Assembly: GCA_019348095.1 (NCBI GenBank)
Contig: JAHWKC010000038.1
Span: 1-12,714 of the forward strand
DNA length: 12,714 nucleotides
Direction: 5' to 3'
From: Pseudomonadota bacterium
GTDB taxonomy: Bacteria; Pseudomonadota; Gammaproteobacteria; Xanthomonadales; Xanthomonadaceae
The position numbers were made by a program, and so were the translations under genes. Below, in pieces: positions 8,010 through 12,714 of this stretch; position 1 is the stretch's first letter, and each line of letters starts with the position of its first letter. Below the pieces are notes generated by a model. It made no database searches. It was not told where the DNA came from and worked only from the letters and a program-made list of their open reading frames with translations.

Positions 8010-8084
8010 TGTAGGAGCGGCTTCAGCCGCGATCGGGACCTGCCCGGCCCCACGATTCTGGTTCGCGGCTGAAGCCGCTCCTAC
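8010..8084. repeat. REP doublet (REPIN-like), GTAG family, copy 2
   Basis: Arms at 8011-8032 and 8063-8084 are perfect 22-base inverted copies of GTAGGAGCGGCTTCAGCCGC plus GA, around a 30-base spacer. The spacer matches the inverted spacer of the doublet at 7018-7093 at 21 of 30 positions by eye, so these are two copies of one element in opposite orientation. The element ends 9 bases from the ybdL stop (TAG at 8096-8094, minus strand) and separates ybdL from the amidase gene. Confidence 0.88.
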
Positions 8085-8093
8085 GACACCCCG

Positions 8094-9299
8094 CTAAAGC
8101 TTTTCCAGCCGCTCGATCGCCGCGTCCAGCGTCGCCTCGTTCTTGGCGAAACACAGCCGCGCAAGGCGCTGGCCCGGCGGCGGCGCGCCATAGAACGGCG
8201 ACAGCGGGATCGCGACCACGCCGTGCTCCACCGTCAGCCAGCGGCAGAACGCGGCATCGTCAAGATCGCTGACCGCCGAATAATCGACCAGCTGGAAGTA
8301 ACCGCCCGGCACTGGCAGCGGCTGCAAGCGGGTGCCGAGCAACTGTTCGCGGAAGCGGTCGCGCCGGGGCTGGTAGAAGGCCCCGAGCTGCTCGTAATGT
8401 TCCGGCTCGGCCTGGATCATCTCGGCAAATGCGGCCTGCGCCGGGGTGAACGTGCAGAAGGTGTTGTACTGGTGGACCTTGCGGAACTCGGCTGAAAGCG
8501 CCGGCGGCGCCACGCAGTAGCCGACCTTCCAGCCGGTGCAGTGGTAGGTCTTGCCGAAGCTGGAAATCACGTATGCGCGCTCGCGCAGCTCGGGATGGCG
8601 CAGCACCGACTCGTGCCGCGCGCCGTCGAACACGATGTGTTCGTAGACCTCGTCCGACAGCAGCACGATGTCGGTGCCACGCAACAGAGCGGTCAGCTCG
8701 GCGATGTCGGCGGCCGTGAACATCGCGCCGGAGGGGTTGTGCGGGGTGTTGACCATCAACATCCGCGTCCGCGGCGTGATCGCGGCACGGATCAGCGCCC
8801 AGTCCGGCGCGAAACTCTGCGAATCATCTCCCGCCAAGCCCAGCGGCACGTGCACCGCGCGGCCGCCGGCCAGCTCGATCGCCGGCACGTAGCAGTCGTA
8901 GCAGGGATCGAGCACGATCACCTCGTCGCCCGCATGCACCACTGCGTGCACTGCATCGAAGATCGCTTCGCTGGCGCCGGAGGTCACCGTGATTTCGGCA
9001 TCGGCGTCGGGCCGGTGGCCGTAGCAGCGCTCGGTCTTGGCCGCGATCGCCTCGCGCAGGGCCGGGATGCCGGTCATCGGCGCGTACTGGTTGCTGCCAT
9101 CGCGCATCGCGCGGTGCAACGCATCGATCAGGCGCGCTGGCACGTCGAAATCCGGAAACCCCTGACCCAGGTTGACCGCGCCGTGTTCGACGGCCAGCTG
9201 CGACATCACGCTGAAGATGGTGGTGCCGACCCTGGGCAGCTTGGTGCTCGGCTGCAACGTGTTCGGCTGGTAGGTGGTGGACCGGGGCGGGAGCGACAT
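8094..9299 (-). CDS. ybdL: Methionine/glutamine aminotransferase (PLP, fold type I; YbdL-like)
   Basis: This is a 401-residue cytoplasmic PLP-dependent aminotransferase of class I/II. It matches the E. coli methionine aminotransferase YbdL closely as I recall it (LPRVGTTIFSVMSQLA, NLGQGFPDFD, NQYAPMTGIPALREAIA). Key residues are visible: PLP lysine K250 in SSFGKTYHCTGWKVGY, N188 in NTPHNPSG, D216 and Y219 in LLSDEVYEH, and the carboxylate-binding arginine R381 in RLCFAKNEATL. It probably transfers an amino group between methionine-type or aromatic amino acids, or glutamine, and 2-oxo acids, including 4-methylthio-2-oxobutanoate, the last intermediate of methionine salvage. The omega-amidase gene lies downstream on the same strand and fits this role. 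The gene diverges from the DUF3293-like gene across 112 bases. I see no clear ribosome site before ATG at 9299. Confidence 0.93.
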   Translation of the reverse strand: MSLPPRSTTYQPNTLQPSTKLPRVGTTIFSVMSQLAVEHGAVNLGQGFPDFDVPARLIDALHRAMRDGSNQYAPMTGIPALREAIAAKTERCYGHRPDADAEITVTSGASEAIFDAVHAVVHAGDEVIVLDPCYDCYVPAIELAGGRAVHVPLGLAGDDSQSFAPDWALIRAAITPRTRMLMVNTPHNPSGAMFTAADIAELTALLRGTDIVLLSDEVYEHIVFDGARHESVLRHPELRERAYVISSFGKTYHCTGWKVGYCVAPPALSAEFRKVHQYNTFCTFTPAQAAFAEMIQAEPEHYEQLGAFYQPRRDRFREQLLGTRLQPLPVPGGYFQLVDYSAVSDLDDAAFCRWLTVEHGVVAIPLSPFYGAPPPGQRLARLCFAKNEATLDAAIERLEKL

Positions 9300-9411
9300 C
9301 GGCGTAGTTAAAAGCGTGGGAATGCCAAGTCTACGTGCTGCCTTTCACGGCCGCGCGAATGCCGGACGCAGGCGGTTTGCACTCGCCCGGCAAGGCCGCG
9401 ACACTCCGCAC

Positions 9412-9897
9412 ATGCGCGAACTACAGATTGTCGATGCCGCCGAACTGGCCGCCGCCTATGCCGCTGCGCACTACGTGGTGATGCTCGATGGCGACGCGTT
9501 GCGTCTGCGCGTCGGGCAGCCGGCCGCGGATCTGGAAGCCTACTGGCCGGCCGAACGCTACGGCTTCATTACTGCATGGAACCCCGCGTCCGAGCCGCAT
9601 TCGGACTCCGCCAACAAGAGCGCCGATGCACTGCTGGTGGCCGAGCTGGATGCGGCCGGGATCCGCCGGCAGTCGGCCTGGGCCGAGGACGCCGAAGGCC
9701 GCTGGCGCGAGCCGGGCTGGTTGCTGGCCGACCTGGACGACTCGCGTTCGGCCACGCTGGCGCAGGCGTATGGCCAGGCCGGCGTGCTGGCCTGGACCCG
9801 CGGCCAGCCGGTGCGGCTGCGGATGCTGCTGCACCGGCCCGGCAACGCCGGCGCCGGCACCGGGATGGGGGAGTTCATCGACTGGGTCGATGACTGA
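9412..9897 (+). CDS. DUF3293-like protein of unknown function
   Basis: This encodes a 161-residue soluble protein (GC-rich, no signal peptide or membrane segment). The central YGFITAWNPASEP (about 53-65), followed by N68 and a helix LLVAELDAAGI, is the pattern I associate with DUF3293 proteins; the assignment is from memory. The C-terminal part ends MGEFIDWVDD. I chose ATG at 9412 because the family-like sequence starts there (MRELQIVDAAELAAAYAA). The frame stays open upstream to 9274, but that stretch overlaps the divergent ybdL gene and looks unlike protein. No ribosome site is obvious before this ATG. The ccmA gene follows 85 bases downstream on the same strand. No function can be inferred from context. 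Confidence 0.8.
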   Translation: MRELQIVDAAELAAAYAAAHYVVMLDGDALRLRVGQPAADLEAYWPAERYGFITAWNPASEPHSDSANKSADALLVAELDAAGIRRQSAWAEDAEGRWREPGWLLADLDDSRSATLAQAYGQAGVLAWTRGQPVRLRMLLHRPGNAGAGTGMGEFIDWVDD

Positions 9898-9982
9898 CCC
9901 CTTGCGCAGCGGTCGGGTTCGCCGGCCAAGTCGGATAAAATGACGGCCCTGCGGCCGCTCGGCCCGCGCGCGCACCGACCCG

Positions 9983-10627
<645 letters not shown>

Positions 10628-10668
10628 ACAGCGGAAATCCACAACCCGTTCGGACCCGCTCCTCATGC

Positions 10669-10780
10669 CGTCATCCCCGCGAAGGCGGGGATCCAGTGAC
10701 TTTGGGGCGCGACCACCCGTCGCACCGAAACGAAGAAGATGTGCTGAAGCCTCTGGATCCCCGCCTTCGCGGGGATGACG
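10669..10780. repeat. REP doublet (REPIN-like), GTCATYCCCGCG family, copy 2, between ccmA and ccmB
   Basis: A perfect 27-base inverted repeat occupies 10669-10695 (starting CGTCATCCCCGCGAAGGCGG) and 10754-10780, with a 58-base spacer. Each arm can fold alone as ATCCCCGC-GAAG-GCGGGGAT, an 8-bp stem with a four-base loop. The spacer starts CCAGTGACTTTG and ends GAAGCCTCTGG, similar to the spacer ends of the doublet at 2171-2275, so both belong to one family in the same orientation. It lies wholly between the ccmA stop and the ccmB start. It could act as an mRNA-processing or stability element, or as a partial terminator, within the ccm transcript. Confidence 0.9.
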
Positions 10781-10847
10781 AGCCAGGGCCGGCGGGAACG
10801 GGCACTTTCAACACGTTCGCGAAGGCGGCGAAACAGGTGGGGGCAAG

Positions 10848-11540
10848 ATGAAGCGCCATGCTCTGCCCGGCCTCCCCGGCGCCGCCAAGGCACTGATGGC
10901 CCGCGACCTGCGCCTGCTGTGGCGGCGGCGCGGCGATGCGCTGCAGCCGGCGCTGCTGGCGCTGCTGGTGGTGGCACTGTTCGCGCTGGCGCTGGGCGGG
11001 GAGCGCGAGGCGCTGGCGCCGGTCGCGGCCGCGGTGCTGTGGCTGGCGGTGCTGCTGTCGGGCCTGCTGGCGCTGGACACCCTGTTCCGCGGCGATGCCG
11101 AGGACGGCTCGCTGGAGCAGTGGATGCTGGCGCCGGTGCCGCTGGCGTGGCTGGTCGGTGTGCGAACGTTCATGCACTGGGCCACCACGGCCCTGCCGCT
11201 GCTGGTCGCCACCCCGTTTTTGGGCGAACTCCTGCACCTGCCACGCGGTCAGTTGCCGGTGCTGATGGCGTCGCTGGCGCTGGGCACGCCGCTGCTGAGC
11301 CTGCTCGGTGCGGTGGTCGCGGCGCTGACAGTCGGGATGAGGCGCTCCGGTATACTGGTGGCCTTGCTCGCGCTGCCCTTGTACGTGCCCGTGCTGGTGT
11401 TCGGCGCGGGCAGCGTGGCTGCCTCGGCCCAGGGACTGGATCCGGTCGGCGCATTGCTGCTGCTGGGCGCCGGACTGGCCCTGGCACTCGTGCTGGCGCC
11501 GCTGGCGGCGGCGGCGGCGATCCGGATTGCGCTGAGTTGA
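10848..11540 (+). CDS. ccmB: Cytochrome c maturation permease CcmB
   Basis: This is the 230-residue membrane subunit of the CcmABCD haem-handling ABC complex. Six hydrophobic segments are visible at about 32-50, 56-77, 112-130, 136-162, 166-188 and 200-225. The cytoplasmic loop after the second helix carries LFRGDAEDGSLEQWMLAPVPL (80-99 region), the conserved CcmB signature (E. coli has a very similar DGSLEQ loop as I recall). ALTVGMRRSGIL (159-170) is a second family stretch. The length equals the usual 220-230 residues. AGGTGGGGG ends 4 bases before ATG at 10848 and supports that start. It follows ccmA after a REP-containing gap and precedes ccmC by 166 bases, looser spacing than in many ccm operons. 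Confidence 0.94.
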   Translation: MKRHALPGLPGAAKALMARDLRLLWRRRGDALQPALLALLVVALFALALGGEREALAPVAAAVLWLAVLLSGLLALDTLFRGDAEDGSLEQWMLAPVPLAWLVGVRTFMHWATTALPLLVATPFLGELLHLPRGQLPVLMASLALGTPLLSLLGAVVAALTVGMRRSGILVALLALPLYVPVLVFGAGSVAASAQGLDPVGALLLLGAGLALALVLAPLAAAAAIRIALS

Positions 11541-11706
11541 AGCCGCCCCCAACCAAGCCTCGCGTGCCCGCATCCTGCCGCTGCTAGGTGCGGCTTCGCC
11601 TTACCAAGCAGCCCCGGCCCTCAGATCGTTCGGGCGCTGCGTAAATCGCGGACCTCCGGTTCGCAAACGAATCACGCAGCCCCGCGAGCGGGAGAGGGGT
11701 AGACGT
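11541..11706. repeat. Palindromic intergenic sequence between ccmB and ccmC
   Basis: These 166 bases hold no gene. GCTGCGT (11636-11642) pairs with ACGCAGC (11674-11680). Nested inside, GCGGACC (11648-11654) pairs with GGTTCGC (11658-11664) around a 3-base loop (one G-T pair). A further CCCGC/GCGGG palindrome at 11681-11692 abuts GGAGAGGGG (11691-11699), the probable ribosome site of ccmC. The sequence is unlike the two REP families in this window. I suspect a third dispersed intergenic repeat of this lineage, but only one copy is present here. It could also simply be a structured leader of ccmC. Confidence 0.5.
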
Positions 11707-12468
11707 ATGAATCCGATCATCCGCTGGTTCCACAAGCTCGGTTCCCCGCCCTACTTCGACCGCTTCGCCGCGCGCTGGGCGCCGTGGGGCTATGGCCTTG
11801 GGTTGCTGGTCATGGCGTGGGGCCTGTACGCGGCGCTGTTCGTGGTGCCGGCCGACTACCAGCAGGGCGACAGCTTCCGCATCCTCTATATCCACGTGCC
11901 GAGCGCGTGGATGAGCCTGTTCGTGTTCGGGCTGATGGCGTTCTACGCCGCGCTCGCGCTGGTCTGGCGGATCAAGCTGTGCGAGGTGCTGGCGATGGCC
12001 TGCGCGCCGATCGGGGCCGGCTTCACCCTGATCACGCTGGCGACCGGTTCGATCTGGGGCAAGCCGATGTGGGGCACCTGGTGGGACTGGGACCCGCGGC
12101 TGACCACCGAGCTGATCCTGCTGTTTTTGTACCTGGGCATCATTGGCCTGTACAACGCGATCGACGACCGCCGCGCCGCCGCGCGCGCCGCCGGCCTGCT
12201 GGCCATCGTCGGGGTCGCGCTGCTGCCGGTGATCCGCTACTCGGTGGTGTGGTGGAACTCGCTGCACCAGGGCCAGACGATCCGCCTGTTCGGCGAATCG
12301 ACCATGGACCCGAGCATGGTCCAGCCGCTGGTCTGGATGCTGGTCGGTACCAAGTTGTGGTTCATCGGCGCGCTGCTGTCGCGCGCGCGCGCCGACAACC
12401 TGCGCCGCGAGAACGGCAAGGCCTGGGTGGCGCAGCTGGCAGGCGCGCCGGCAGGAGCGCGGCCATGA
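11707..12468 (+). CDS. ccmC: Cytochrome c maturation haem-handling protein CcmC
   Basis: This is a 253-residue inner-membrane protein of the haem-handling family. It places haem at the periplasmic face and hands it to CcmE. The tryptophan-rich WWD domain lies at 117-129 (WGKPMWGTWWDWD), followed by PRLTTELILLFLYLGI. The two flanking haem-ligand histidines are present: H63 in YIHVPSAW and H187 in NSLHQGQTI. About six membrane helices are visible (27-47, 64-88, 92-113, 132-152, 160-180, 208-226). GGAGAGGGG ending 7 bases upstream supports ATG at 11707. The stop codon overlaps the ccmD start as ATGA, which implies translational coupling. Length and motifs are normal for the family. Confidence 0.96.
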   Translation: MNPIIRWFHKLGSPPYFDRFAARWAPWGYGLGLLVMAWGLYAALFVVPADYQQGDSFRILYIHVPSAWMSLFVFGLMAFYAALALVWRIKLCEVLAMACAPIGAGFTLITLATGSIWGKPMWGTWWDWDPRLTTELILLFLYLGIIGLYNAIDDRRAAARAAGLLAIVGVALLPVIRYSVVWWNSLHQGQTIRLFGESTMDPSMVQPLVWMLVGTKLWFIGALLSRARADNLRRENGKAWVAQLAGAPAGARP

Positions 12469-12653
12469 GCTACCAGAACTACGTGATCGCCGCCTACGCG
12501 GTGTTCGCGCTGGTGCTGGCCTGGGAGTTCGTCGTCCCGCGCCTGCAGATTCGCCGCGAACTGCGCAACGCACGCCGCCGCGCCGCGCGACAGGCCGCGC
12601 GCCCACGCACCACCGATGTGCCCGACGCGATGTCCAACCAGTTGAGCCGATGA
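12465..12653 (+). CDS. ccmD: Cytochrome c maturation small protein CcmD
   Basis: This 62-residue single-pass membrane protein associates with CcmABC and helps release haem-loaded CcmE. It starts MSYQNYVIAAYAVFALVLAW, the usual CcmD pattern of tyrosines followed by one membrane helix (about 8-24). A strongly basic cytoplasmic tail follows (IRRELRNARRRAARQAAR, 28-45) and ends MSNQLSR. The ATG overlaps the ccmC stop (ATGA), and AGGAG lies about 8 bases upstream. Sequence conservation in this family is low, so the call rests on position, size and topology. Its own stop codon also overlaps an ATG (12650), the first of a chain of start-bearing repeats. Confidence 0.9.
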   Translation: MSYQNYVIAAYAVFALVLAWEFVVPRLQIRRELRNARRRAARQAARPRTTDVPDAMSNQLSR

Positions 12654-12707
12654 GGCTGTCCATATGAGCCTGCCCCACATGAGCCTGCCCCACGTGAGCA
12701 TGTCCAA
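12650..12707 (+). repeat. Tandem 14-15 bp start-codon-bearing repeat between ccmD and ccmE
   Basis: Four adjacent units occur: ATGAGGCTGTCCAT (12650-12663), ATGAGCCTGCCCCAC (12664-12678), the identical unit again (12679-12693), and GTGAGCATGTCCAA (12694-12707). The next base begins ATGAAC of the presumed ccmE. Each unit opens with ATG or GTG followed by AG. The outer units are 14 bases and the inner two are 15. The array reaches back into the ccmD stop codon. Confidence 0.85.
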
Positions 12708-12711
12708 ATGA
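12664..12711 (+). CDS. Possible 15-codon leader ORF ahead of ccmE
   Basis: ATG at 12664 is preceded by GAGG 8 bases upstream (12652-12655) and reads MSLPHMSLPHVSMSK before TGA at 12709-12711. That stop overlaps the presumed ccmE ATG (12708-12710) as ATGA. A shorter frame, MRLSI (12650-12667), starts on the ccmD stop and ends on this ATG in the same overlapping manner. The peptide itself is a by-product of the tandem repeat, and I do not claim it has a function. The arrangement would let ribosomes pass by termination and restart from ccmD to ccmE. Confidence 0.35.
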   Translation: MSLPHMSLPHVSMSK

Positions 12712-12714
12712 ACC
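12708..12714 (+). CDS. ccmE: Probable start of ccmE (cut by window end)
   Basis: Only ATGAACC is visible. The call rests on gene order: ccmE, the periplasmic haem chaperone, usually follows ccmD, and its product commonly begins with MN. All upstream ATG/GTG codons in the repeat (12650, 12664, 12679, 12694, 12700) are in frames that stop at or before 12711, so this ATG is the only one that can open a longer frame here. There is no strong ribosome site of its own. Confidence 0.5.

Noticed and set aside
7018..8084. Repeated palindromes considered as a CRISPR array
   Set aside because: Repeats face each other in pairs, have no regular equal-length unique spacers in one direction, and no cas genes are present.
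9377..9405. Promoter for the DUF3293-like gene with TTGCAC and GACACT 17 bases apart
   Set aside because: Both hexamers match the consensus at only three positions each, which is expected by chance.
9274..9411. Longer N-terminus for the DUF3293-like protein (start at 9274)
   Set aside because: It would overlap the divergent ybdL start, and the added residues (R- and A-rich) do not look like part of the domain.
9902..9941. Promoter for ccmA with TTGCGC (9902-9907) and TAAAAT (9936-9941)
   Set aside because: The spacing is 28 bases, far from 17. No better -35 is found, so only the -10-like word remains.
11584..12693. Minus-strand frame of 369 codons opposite ccmC and ccmD
   Set aside because: It is antisense to well-supported ccmC/ccmD. 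Part of it is a translation of the ccmB-ccmC palindromic spacer.

Overview
This is a high-GC stretch of chromosome. Gene content and repeats point to a gammaproteobacterium of the Xanthomonadaceae/Lysobacteraceae (Lysobacter, Luteimonas, Stenotrophomonas or Xanthomonas relatives). The signs are a TonB-dependent receptor with the ARKREETLQDVPVAV-type N-terminus, a large two-propeller GGDEF sensor, a YbdL/omega-amidase pair, a ccmABCD(E) run, and many GTAGGAGCGGCTTCAGCCGC and CGTCATYCCCGCG palindromes of the REP type common in this group. The genus call is an inference from family knowledge, not from a search.

Layout. (1) 1-1932, minus: TonB-dependent outer-membrane receptor, cut at its C-terminus by the window edge. 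(2) 1933-2379: divergent intergenic region with a REP doublet. (3) 2380-3783, plus: GntP-family inner-membrane permease, possibly handling the substrate the receptor brings in. (4) 3864-7010, plus: secreted/membrane sensor with about 13 propeller-blade motifs, a Y_Y_Y domain, one membrane helix and an intact GGEEF diguanylate cyclase with an I-site. (5) 7018-7093: REP doublet between convergent genes. (6) 7123-7932 and 8094-9299, minus: omega-amidase and methionine/glutamine aminotransferase, which together can re-aminate the methionine keto acid; three REP palindromes lie between them. (7) 9412-9897, plus: DUF3293-like protein of unknown function. (8) 9983-12714, plus: cytochrome c maturation genes ccmA, ccmB, ccmC, ccmD and the first bases of a probable ccmE. 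A REP doublet separates ccmA from ccmB, and a different palindromic sequence separates ccmB from ccmC.

I see no phage, integrase, transposase, CRISPR, tRNA or rRNA. The least ordinary features are small. A chain of 14-15 bp start-codon-bearing repeats between ccmD and ccmE creates two ATGA-overlapping mini-ORFs. Two unrelated REP-doublet families are each present twice, with recognisably related spacers. A local duplication involving a REP also carries the ribosome-binding segment of the amidase gene. I do not see a clear new multi-gene system.
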